From assembly GCA_021521415.1 (NCBI GenBank), contig JAIQDT010003553.1, positions 124,001 to 188,000 of the forward strand: 64,000 nt of DNA, given 5' to 3'. Source of the DNA: Bidens hawaiensis (lineage: Eukaryota > Streptophyta > Magnoliopsida > Asterales > Asteraceae). Position 1 is the first letter of the stretch; the number at the start of each line of letters is the position of its first letter. Below are positions 50,296-60,459 of this stretch, piece after piece. Under the pieces are notes generated by a model. It searched no databases. It was not told the DNA's origin and was given only the letters and a program-made list of their open reading frames with translations. The translations under genes were made by a program, and so were the position numbers.

Positions 50296-51490
50296 GAGTT
50301 AAGTGCCACTTTAGTACATGTGGTTTGGCCAACTACACAACTTTAGTATCTAAACTTTATTTTGTACAACTAGCTACCCCAACTTCAAAAAACTTGCCAT
50401 TTTAGTACTTTTTGCTAACCCCGTTAATTTTTTCTGGTTAAGTCAGGGGTAAACTTGTAATTTCAATTATTTTATCATAAACTCAAAAAGAGTTAAGTGC
50501 TACTTTAGCACCTATGGTTTGGCCAACTACGCAACTTTAGTACCTAAACTTTTTTTGTGCAACTAGCTACCCCAGCTTCAAAAAACTTGCCATTATAGTA
50601 CTTTTTGCTAACCCCGTTAATTTTTCTCATTAAGTCATAGGTAAACTTGTATTTTCAATTATTTTATCATAAACTCAAAAAATATGTGGTGACAGGGACT
50701 CAAACTCGCGCCTATGGTTTTTACAAAGTTTTAACGAGGGATGCAATAGCCAGTAGGACAAGTGACTGACTTGTTCATAAGCTGGTTCTGAATAATTTTA
50801 TAGTCAAGTTTGAAAGACCCCCAAATCCTCATAAACCATAGAAATGTCAAAATTGGTCATAACGGATCATGCAACTAGTTACACCACCACATTTGGGCCC
50901 AATTCCGCCATCCGATTTTGTCAATCAGAGCTGTTAATCCCCTGCTTAATCAGGTCAATGCACTGCACATATTGTATAGCAGATTTTGGGTTGGAATTCA
51001 AAATGAAAATTAACCAGTCGGCCAGAGCTGAGATGGCCGGAATCCCGCAGGTATTGAGATCGGGACAGAAGCCGAAAAACGAAAGAGAAAGGGGGTGGGG
51101 GCTGTTTAGTTTAAGATTTGACACCATCGGTCCCTAGGGTTTTCAAATGTTTAAAAACTAAACAAAACCTTTGCAAAAGAGGGAATTTGATTAAATGAAG
51201 AGTTAAGTGTCATATTAGTACATGTGGTTTGGCCAACTACGCAACTTTAGTACTTTGCGTAGTTGGCCAAACCATATGTACTAAAATGGCACTTAACTCT
51301 TAAATGAATTAATAAAATAACTGAAATTACAAGTTTACCCTTGACTTAACAAGAAAAAATTAACGGGGTTAGCCAAAAATACTAAAATGGCAAGTTTTTG
51401 AAACTGAGGTAACCAGTTGAACAAAATAAAGTTTAGGTACTAAAGTTGCGTAGTTGGATAAATCACAGGTACTAAAATGGCACTTAACTC
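50296..51490. mobile_element. Mutator-like non-autonomous element with long terminal inverted repeats
   Basis: It begins GAGTTAAGTGCCACTTTAG and ends in the near-complement, with inverted arms of about 190 bp and a 9-bp TSD. The left arm is duplicated in tandem (50296-50489 and 50490-about 50680). The core, about 50690-51190, is not repeated in the window and carries an open frame of 97 codons (50844-51137) that I do not recognise. Near the right end sits the 100-bp foldback at 51200-51299. No transposase is present. Confidence 0.85.
51200..51299. mobile_element. 100-bp foldback MITE nested in the Mutator-like element
   Basis: Arms of about 45 bp (GAGTTAAGTG... and its complement) meet around a short centre near 51250. 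It is flanked by the 9-bp direct repeat TTAAATGAA (51191-51199 and 51300-51308). The arm sequence is related to the outer element's arms, so both probably used the same transposase. Confidence 0.85.
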
Positions 51491-51499
51491 TATATTTTA

Positions 51500-52220
51500 T
51501 TTAATTATTGTTTATTATTTGATTAACTATTTGATTAACCATACTTAAGGTTTACTATAAATACGGATCTTTAATTACGGATGTTGACCCATTTACTATC
51601 AACTATTTAACTATTGTTGACCCGTTTACTATAAATACAGAATTCCTCTATTTAGCATCACCAAAATTATTTAATTACGGAAGTTGTATATTTTAATTAA
51701 TTTTTGTAATTCATTTGATTAAGGAATTGATTAAGCCCTTTTAAGGTTTACTATAAATAAGCAGTTGACCTGTTGACTGATGCTAAATAGAGTAATTCTG
51801 AGTTGTAAACAAGTTACTTTTAAATATTGTAATTGATAATTGATGTTCAATTATATTAAAATTGTGTTATTAGTAATAAATAAAAACCAATTTGTGTTAA
51901 ATTAATAAAATTGTGTTAATATTAATAATATAATTTTATATATTAGATTTACGGTATTATAATTGAAGATTAATTATATTATTGTAAATTAAACCTAATT
52001 GACTAAAATTTTCAAATAAAAATATAGATATACCCTAAAATTTTCAAAATTCATTAATCCTAATTGCCTAATTTTTGACCTTAATTTAGGTTTAATTTGA
52101 ATTCCCTAACTTTTTGTTTATAATTAATTCTCTATATACATTCCTTCTATAATCCATTCTACCAAAGTTCAATCCGTATAAATACTTTTCTTTCATAGGG
52201 TAATTCGTACATTATCAAAC
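51500..52220. other. AT-rich Helitron sequence upstream of the RPA-like exons
   Basis: No gene seen. Contains an imperfect inverted repeat (51638-51660 with 51778-51800) and two copies of TTTACTATAAATA. A TATA-like CCGTATAAATAC at about 52167-52178 lies about 200 bp upstream of the RPA-like start. Confidence 0.5.
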
Positions 52221-52370
52221 CCGCTTTAGCAAAAATGATTATCTTTGTTTCTAAGGTTTATAATTTTTCTTCTGTTTATATCCTCCATGTTTATTTTTAT
52301 TTTTTGGCTTAAAATTGTTTTTGTTCAGATATTAATGTTTTTTTTATTTTTTATTTCTCACCATAGCAAG

Positions 52371-52803
52371 ATGGAGCCAACAAATATCACCATGTTGAAC
52401 CAACTTGATGTTCTTAACAATGAGTGTATCCTCAAAGTGTATTGGCGTCTGAAGGAAAATTCAAAGCCCGAGGAGGATTAATTGATCGAAATGATTGTGC
52501 AAGACGAAATGGTATTATTACACATTCTTAATTTTTCTATATCATCCATACAATTTTTTACTAATTTTAATATTAATGTTTTAGGGTAATAGAATTCAAG
52601 CTTATGTACGGAAGTCTTGCATTCCCAAGCATGATGTTTTATATCAATTACAATTATTTTTGTTTTATGTTTTTGTTTGTATTTATATTAATAATTATAT
52701 GATTTTTTCTTATAATCTCTTTAGGTTATATATCAAAATCGAAGATTCAATGGAGATCTTCACTATTTTGTTTTTCCGGTAACGCGATTCAAATTTTTCG
52801 GTT
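52371..52803 (+). pseudogene. Replication protein A-like OB-fold gene fragment (Helitron 1)
   Basis: Three pieces with consistent splice signals. Exon a is 52371-52511 (MEPTNITMLNQLDVLNNEC..., ending IVQDEM). An intron 52512-52584 (GT...TTAG) follows, then exon b from 52585 (GNRIQAYVRKSCIPKHD). Exon c is from 52725 after CTCTTTAG (NRRFNGDLHYFVFPVTRFKFF). This matches the N-terminal OB-fold of plant RPA70-like proteins often carried by Helitrons. A TAA in exon a, at the position where the sister copy has Trp, breaks it. A possible short upstream exon starts at the ATG near 52233 and ends at a GT. No zinc finger or later OB-folds are present. RPA binds single-stranded DNA, a plausible help to rolling-circle transposition. 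Confidence 0.65.
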
Positions 52804-55310
52804 GTAAGTTCTAGCATCAATTTTACATTTTTTCACATAATTCAAATCTTCCATAATTTGGAATTTATAATTATGTGATATTAATATTTAATTTTATCAT
52901 TTCTGGTTATTATCCTCAACTTAATATAGCTAATTAATTACATGGATTGAGGATTGTTTGATAAGATGCCTTTTATTTTTGTTTAATATTAATATATATT
53001 TCTGTTAGTATTCATGTATTTATTTATTTTTCACAATTTATGTAATTCAATTGATTATTATAAAATCCGGAAATGAAATTTAGTTGATTATTCTATAAGA
53101 CATTAAATTATCTATAGTAAGATAATCAATCTTATATTGTTGTTGGTCAAAGTCCAATTAATTTATCAATGTCAACGCAATTTAAAACGTTATTATACTT
53201 TCCAGTATTATCTTACGTTACATTTTTAGATTTATACACATTTAATATGGCATTTTAGAAACCAATTTTCCCCATTCACATATCATATATATATATATAT
53301 CAAAATTCAATTCTAACCATTTATATGAAATTTACAAAAATATATTACAGAGTTTGAATTTCACCATTTGTTAAAAAATATCTTTGCCAAATCCAATTTA
53401 ATATATTTTTATGATTTTCATTTATTTTCACATTTTCATGATTTTTATTATATTTCAAATTCTACTTAAAAGTTTCTTGTATTAAGTGAAGTTCTTATGG
53501 TGTTTTAAAATTTTATATTATCTACATACTATTTCCTATTAATATTAAATGCATTTTATTAATATAACCGTCTATTAAGCATAACAAATTTATACCATAT
53601 TAAATACGCAATTTGAAAATTTTAAAAGATGTTTATAGTTTTCAATCTCATCAAACTTTACATTTACCTTTTATTTAATTTAATTATATATTATTTATTT
53701 AGTCAACTTAAAAAAAATGAAAAGTTTTTTGAATTTTGAATTCTAAAAAAATATTTAATACAATTGATTATGGAAATTAATTCAGATTCCTTAATAAGTT
53801 GCGAAATTTGACCATCAATTTAGTCTCAAGTATAACAAATTTAGATCATATTAGATACGGAAATTGATAAATTTAAAATATTTTTTTATAGTTTCTAATC
53901 GCAATTATCAATATAATTGTCTTTAATCTCAACAAACTTTTAATCTTATTCATTTGACCAAAATGATATCATCATAACTAATGATACTATATTTTGCCAA
54001 CTTCAAAACCATTTATACTTTCTATATATGTAAATCGTTTGATTTTAAGCTTTTACAAATATGTTGACCACTAATTAATTTATTAGTTATGAGTTATGAC
54101 GTTTCTTTAAAATCAATTTTGGAAGAAATTTATAAATTAGACGTTTTACTTTTTCAAAAATTCTTAAAACGGACTTTTTTTCCAGATTTTTCAAACGTTT
54201 ACGTACTACATATAATAATTTTTAACTTTTATTATATTTTTCATTCGTAGAGAAAGTTTATGTCTCAAATTCCTATGACTCAGCTGTCAGTCGTGTGTTT
54301 ATAAATGATTATTTGTTTGAAATTGAGATTACAAAAACCGGTATTATAAAAAACTATGATACTCATTAATTATACACACACACACGCACACATATTGTTT
54401 ATATTTGTTGTCAAATTAGATGTGCAAAATGTGTATAAGACAATACATTTTTATGTTGATTTCATTAGAGTTTTATCTTTTATTTAACATGTGTTATTTG
54501 TACTCATGGTATAATTTACAAACATGTTTTAAATTTTCATTTATCTCCAATTGTCTTTGTATGTTTTTGTATTTGAATTAAAATGTAAATGCTACGTCTT
54601 GTAATTAATGTAAAATGATCTTTTTTTTAATTTGACATCTACATTTCTTTAAAATTATAATAGATACATATATATGATTTTATAGTTTCCAATATCATCA
54701 AACTTTACATTTTATTTATGTGTAAATATAAATAATGTCTAAATTCAAGATTTATGCCTTAAATAAACCCACATATTTCCGATAACCAATTCTAAATATT
54801 CTAAACATATATATATATATATATATGTTTGAATCCAGCAAAATAAACTTTAGTTATGTTTATTTTGTGTCACAATATCATAACCATAGTCCTCCAAGTT
54901 TTATGTCATTTTAATAATTTTATAAACTTTAAAACTTTAAAATTGTAACTCAAAGGTAAATTTTGTAAATCAATGGTCAAACATTTTACAATGTGTAACA
55001 TTACTACGATTGAAACTTATTATTTTTAAAAGGATTTTCAGTTTTAAATTTTAAACTTTTAAATTTAACTAGTCAAACATTCCATAATGTCTAAATGTAC
55101 CATGATTAAAAATTCATTATTACTAAAAAGATATCCAATTTTAAAATTTACAATAACTTAAATATTTTTACAATCTGGTCAAACAATCCATAATAAACCT
55201 ATTAATGTAATTATGATATTAATTATTTTAATTATTATTAGAATTCCAAAACATACTAATTATCTCATTTACATTATATAAATCTTAAGGTTGAAAATCC
55301 TAACCATTAT
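52804..55310 (+). other. Long AT-rich Helitron interior
   Basis: About 2.5 kb without a recognisable gene. It contains short (AT)n tracts at about 53286-53301 and 54806-54826 and a CA-rich stretch near 54375-54393. Confidence 0.5.
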
Positions 55311-55313
55311 AAT

Positions 55314-55367
<54 letters not shown>
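55314..55367 (+). repeat. (GT)n microsatellite
   Basis: About 25 uninterrupted TG dinucleotides inside the Helitron. Confidence 0.95.
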
Positions 55368-55370
<3 letters not shown>

Positions 55371-55550
55371 GGATTACCGTCTCCATCATCGCCAGTTCCG
55401 GTAAGGGAGATTAATTATTTTCCAGTAAGTTTTAATTTGATACTCTAATAGTTGATTATCATATTATTCATTATTTCATTAACAATTCTTTTTTCCCTTT
55501 TTGTTTGTATTGATTTTAATTATTATATAATTTTCTTGTAATCTCTTTAG

Positions 55551-55612
55551 GTTCCATATCAAAATAAAAAATTCAACGGAGATGTTGAACTATTACGGTA
55601 TTTCCGGTAAAG
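55551..55612 (+). pseudogene. Second copy of the third RPA-like exon
   Basis: The stretch 55495-55612 repeats the intron end and exon c at 52661-52790: TTTTTGTTTGTAT, then ATCTCTTTAG, then coding for YQNKKFNGDV. It soon loses the frame. This suggests an internal duplication or a second Helitron fused to the first. Confidence 0.5.
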
Positions 55613-56353
55613 TATTATGAAAAATACTATAATACCAGATGGGTTATTAGCATCTTGAGTTGAAGTCATAACAAGTTCAAGTCAATATTAGAGTGTATAC
55701 AAGTTATGGCTCTATGAATCGTTAAACAAGTCATATAAGCCAATTGATGTTTTTAAGTGTTTAGTTATTAGCTATTAAAAAAACCAATTTGTTCTTTTTT
55801 ATATTAATCTTTGACAACAACGAAATGCTACAAATTAAAGTATAAACCTTGTATAAAAGGAAGTATTTAGGGAGTTGTAAATATTAAATTTATGATACTT
55901 TTGTTAAATAAATAGTTAGATTGTATAGACTTTTGTTCGTGTTTATTATAAATTACACTTCAATAAGTTCTTCCTACATCTTGTCAAAGTGAAAGGTACT
56001 TAAACTATAAAAAAACACGAGGCTCACAGTTGGATGTCAATCCTTACATGTTGAAGAGATAAAATAAATTGTGAATTAATTATTGGATATAGGTGAAGGG
56101 AATGTTGGGGGTGGGGGTCCAAATGACGACAAATGAATGTACAAATTACCGATGGTCTTCTAATTAACAATTCATTATATCCAGCATATAATTTAATAGA
56201 CTTTGTGTATCATTCGATTTTAGATAAGTTCATTGAACTTACTTTCAAGAACGGGCGATATTGTGAGTTAAAATTATTTGTGTTTATTAGACAAATAATA
56301 TAATATTCAAATATAAAATCAAATTTCTTTACGTGACGAATTTTCTATTTTCC

Positions 56354-56383
56354 ACCCGTGTACTACACGGGTTGATAACCTAG
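56354..56383 (+). other. Helitron 3' terminus (hairpin plus CTAG)
   Basis: Perfect 8-bp stem with 3-nt loop, 7-nt spacer, CTAG, then T. This is the canonical Helitron transposition terminator. Confidence 0.85.
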
Positions 56384-56464
56384 TTTATAGAATAAATAAA
56401 AAACGACTAAATGAAAATATATGATTTATAGAAAACATAACTAAATGTCATCTACATATAATAA
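56384..56464. other. 81-bp spacer between the two Helitrons
   Basis: AT-rich, no feature seen. Confidence 0.6.
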
Positions 56465-57971
56465 TCTAATTATACTATTAAATCAATAGACTTTAAGTTA
56501 ACTTGGTTTATTCTTATTGGTGGTTTCCTAAACTTTCCATCTATAACTACCACTTCTCTAATTTTCATGTGAATAAAATAAATCAAAATTAAATTAAAAT
56601 AATCTACAATCAATTCTCTTTAATGATTAATAATTATAATTATTAATTATGAATTTCTATTATTTATATTATATCTATTATTATTTATTCATTATTCATT
56701 ATAACATAATTTAATCTAAAAATCCAAATCAGTTATCTCCTCTTTCACGTCTCCATTCTCATCCACGGATCTGAACCTTCAATTCATTTATCCGGTTAAT
56801 TCACCGTCCACCATCGATGAAACTGTTCACCAGTCGGACGTTTAATTTACAGCATATCGGCCTACCCATGACTGTGTTCACAATCCATCAACATTACCGC
56901 CGGTCACTTAAATCATCAGGTTTTATTTTTTGTGTTTTGATTCAATTGAAACTCTATTCTTTTTTTTTCATACACAAATTTAGGCTTACCACCAAGTTTA
57001 ATTTATTTTACAACAATTTGTTTTAATTTTAGATTTATGAATTTGACCGATTGACTAATTAAAAATTAAACATTTGAGTATAAATCTAGATCCGTAATGA
57101 ATTTTAGATATCAATTTAAATTATTTTGTATTTATAGTATAATTTAAAAACATTTCAAGTATTTTAAATTTTGAAAATCCACTAATTAAGATCTCCTAAT
57201 TTTCATCCATAATTTAAGCTAATTCAAAATCTCTAATTTTATGTTTTTAATTTATACCTTCCTTCTTTACTCAACTCTTCAAAAATTTAATCATTTACTA
57301 CTTATGTATAAATACTATGACTTTGACACATGAATTCTTACACTATCAAACCATATTTAGCAAAAATGAATTTGCTTGTTTGTAAGGTTTATATTTTTTG
57401 TCTTGCTTATATAATTTATTTTGTTTTTTAGTTTTTTTGGTGAAAAGTGTTAATGTTCCGAAATTAATTATTTTTTGATTTTTAATTTGTCTCCACTAGG
57501 AAGATGAAGCCGAAAAACATCACAATGTTGAACCAATTGGATGTGCTAAACAGTGATTGTGTCATCAAGGTGTGTATTTTGAAACTATGGCGTCTCAAGG
57601 ATAATTTAAAGCTCGGAGAAGATTGGTCGATAGAAATGATGTTGCAAGACGAAATGGTATTGTTACATTCATTAATTTTACTATATTATTAATACAATTT
57701 TATACTAATGTTAATAATAATGTATCAGGGTAACGTAATTCAAGCTTATGTAAGGAAGGCTTGCATCCCCAAGCATGATGTGTGGCTTGGTGACAATAGA
57801 TCGTTGATTGTTATATTGATGTTCCATTTACACGCGAATATAAGTTTGGCTAGTCGGAAAATTGGGTATAAGCCGAGGACGGATTTGACGACCGGGTTGA
57901 AGAAGTTTGTTAAGTGGTATCTTTGGTATTATGGTCATGATCAAGGGAAATCTAAATCTGTACATTCATAG
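56465..57971 (+). mobile_element. Second Helitron-like element, 5' part (3' end not located)
   Basis: Starts A|TCTAATTATACTATTAAATC, closely resembling the start of Helitron 1 over about 120 bp (shared ATAAAATAAATCAA block). It has the same downstream plan of TATA-like box, short upstream exon and RPA-like exons. I could not find a hairpin-CTRR end to its right, so the end is set at the last recognisable coding base. The true end may lie further on or be lost. Confidence 0.55.
57504..57971 (+). pseudogene. Chimera: RPA-like OB-fold exons joined to a UDP-glucuronate 4-epimerase C-terminus
   Basis: Exon a, 57504-57656, encodes MKPKNITMLNQLDVLNSD... to LQDEM. Intron 57657-57728 has GT/AG ends, and exon b starts GNVIQAYVRKACIPKHD, the RPA-like OB-fold. 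From about 57780 the frame changes family and reads HANISLASRKIG, GYKPRTDLTTGLKKFVKWY, YYG and a basic tail, then stops at 57971. That is the C-terminus of plant UDP-D-glucuronate 4-epimerases (GAE), Golgi membrane enzymes that make UDP-galacturonate for pectin. Just before HANIS the expected GDVPFT-type coding is in another frame, so the captured piece carries a small indel. The active site (YxxxK) is not included. It is probably not a functional epimerase; Helitron gene capture is the likely cause. Confidence 0.7.
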
Positions 57972-59112
57972 TTTTTTATTTGTGTTTTAGTTTTAGGATT
58001 TTTTTTTTTAATTTTATAAAAGAAGTAAAAGATCTCATGAGCATGATTCTTTGCTTGAAATGAGGATAACTTAAAACAATATTCTTATATAATTGTATTG
58101 TGTAATTATATATTTTTTATACGGATGATCAACATGATTTAGGTTGTCTTAATATGTGTCAAATCTACAGATTCATAGTTTTGATTTATTTTTTTTAAGT
58201 ATACTTTATTTTAATTTTTATTATAATTTTCTCTTCATCTGCTTTCGTTTGTGATAGGTTGTTGATTTTAATTTGAGTTTGAATTTGATTTAAAAAGTAG
58301 AGTGTTTGATTTAACTTTGATTTCGTAATTAGTAATAATGACTTTAGTACAGTTTTTGATTATTTTCATTTAAAATAATCCCTAAATTAAAAAATAGTTA
58401 GAAGTAATTAATCGTTTGTTCCACTAAATTACAATATCATGATACAATAATTAGTCAATATACTATGCAAATTAATTCATTCCATATCTTGAATCAAGTC
58501 AACAACTTTTTTAATACTCATTAATAATTTTTAGAAAATTCAGTATATTTTTCAGGAAATAAAAAAACTTTATTTTAGGACTTGTCTAAAATAAAGTTTT
58601 TTGATTTTTGTAACTTCAATTTAAAAAATAAATATCAAATAAGAAATTTCAAACTTCTGGTCATCTTTAATAAAAAATTGTTAAAATATGTAATTTCTAA
58701 AAATAAGGAATTTTGACTATAACTGAATGGTCAACGTTATTTTAATGAAAACTTATTTTTCGGCTATATTAAAATGCTCAACTCCTTCATAATATGTCAA
58801 TTAAAGAAAATAACTTCTAATATAAACATACCTACAAGTCTTCTATGTAGAATTTATCTCAGTCAAATCATTCTCTTTATTGATTTAATTAATGGCTATA
58901 TTTTCTCTATTGATTTAATTTATGGCTACATTTTCTCCTTATTTGTTGTTAATTGTAATATGGGTTAGTGATAATGAAGTTGAAATGATTCTTCCAACTG
59001 CCTCGTATGCTCTCGCCAAAACACACATGCATTTGGTATATTACGGATATGTATGCATACTTTTATTAATATTGTTTTTTTAAAGATTTATGTGATTCAT
59101 CTTCTTTTTGTC

Positions 59113-59149
<37 letters not shown>

Positions 59150-60459
59150 CTATAATCAGGTTTTGTAGTCAGCACACGGAGGATTTGTTATACTGAGCAT
59201 GACATATTTGAATGTCACACTGGTAATGCTTTCTCTGTTAGCATTATGAACTTGTGACAAGATACGCCTATTAAAGATTTATATGTAGATGCTTGCATAT
59301 ACGTAATTTTGAAATAGTGCAATTTATATTATTTCATAAAATGATTTTATCCATCTTTATTTTTGCATTTGTTAAATAAATTGTAGATGATGTTTAAGAT
59401 TTAGTTGGCTTACCAACTGAAGATGTAGAAATAACATGCTTTCAACTGATATTTTTCCGTGATTACAATCTTCCTCAAATGAATATCCATTGCTTTACTA
59501 AATATTATATTCCAAAAAGATATACACTTTAAAATATATTATTTTAATAATTATATTATTTTCCAAGCAAGATGGTTCTCATTATATGACATGCACACTA
59601 TCTGTTTCACTTTTATTTATGGGTGTCAAAGTTACTCTTATCTGTTTGTGCATGGAATTTTTTTTATTTATTGTTAGTTATAAATGAAATAATTTGTTTT
59701 TTAATTGATTATATTCACAAGATGGCAATGGTCAATTGCGAATTGCTTATAATGTAAGTGTTACCTTTTTTGCTGCATTACATTAATTGTTATTACATTC
59801 ACTTAATTTTGTGATTTAAGTTATGTTCAAAAAGTCAAATTAATATCAAAGCTAACTTATCATTGATATATACATATATGCAATGATATGCATGTATGTA
59901 TGCAAAAATATGATGTCAAAAGACTACCTTTGGTAAGAACTTTCTAACGAAAATTTTTAAAAGCATGGTGATCGTTGTTGCACGACATATGTATATAAAT
60001 ATTAATTGGTGACAGTTAACCGAACATTTATTAACCCGGTCAAACCCGATCATTTCCCCTTCAAAAACAGGTTTCAACCCTAACTGGTTGGGGAAAAAAC
60101 CAGGTTTGACTTAACCAAAATGGTTTCAACCTGACTTGCTTTGGTCCCAGAACTCGACTTAAGCATCAAAATGAACCAAATAGGTTCAATGTCACATACA
60201 ACTTATATTGAATCTTGGTAACTGTCCGATTAATACTTTTTTTTATGTTTACATACACAATTCTTTTTTACTCTAATATTGTCTTTGGTTATTAAAGCAC
60301 CAGTTGAATGGCCTAACCTAGAACGAAGCTAAGTTAGGAGCATGAGGTAAAATACTATTTGAACGTGTTTAAAGCACCACTTGAATGATCACTATGAATT
60401 TGTTGGTTAGATTTGACTAGAAATATATATTTAAACAACCTTGACTTTTTTTATTATTG
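57972..60459. other. Unassigned AT-rich region
   Basis: No recognisable gene. A (TTA)n tract lies at 59116-59149. Short coding-like stretches occur at 58977-59040 and 59168-59222, the latter between AG and GT; I could not assign them. Near 60000-60190 there are several variants of AACC(A/T)GGTTTGA/AACC. Confidence 0.45.
60455..60459. other. TSD of the solo LTR (TATTG; partner 62445-62449)
   Basis: TATTG directly flanks both ends. Confidence 0.88.

Larger units (their letters stand above)
49498..56383 (+). mobile_element. Non-autonomous Helitron with RPA-like exons
   Basis: The left end is A|TCTAAATATACTATTAAAG, matching the TC start common in plant Helitrons and the second copy at 56465. 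The right end is an 8-bp stem with 3-nt loop (ACCCGTGT-ACT-ACACGGGT, 56354-56372), a 7-nt spacer and CTAG at 56380-56383, followed by host T. Insertion is thus between A and T with no TSD, as expected for Helitrons. No Rep or helicase motif is visible. It carries RPA-like OB-fold exons and a nested Mutator-like element. Whether 49498 and 56383 belong to one insertion event is inferred; there could be a nested Helitron in between. Confidence 0.75.

Noticed and set aside
52245..52481. 78-codon frame starting MFLRFIIFL, as a membrane protein
   Set aside because: Its first part is the T-rich intron before the RPA-like exon; hydrophobicity comes from poly(T).
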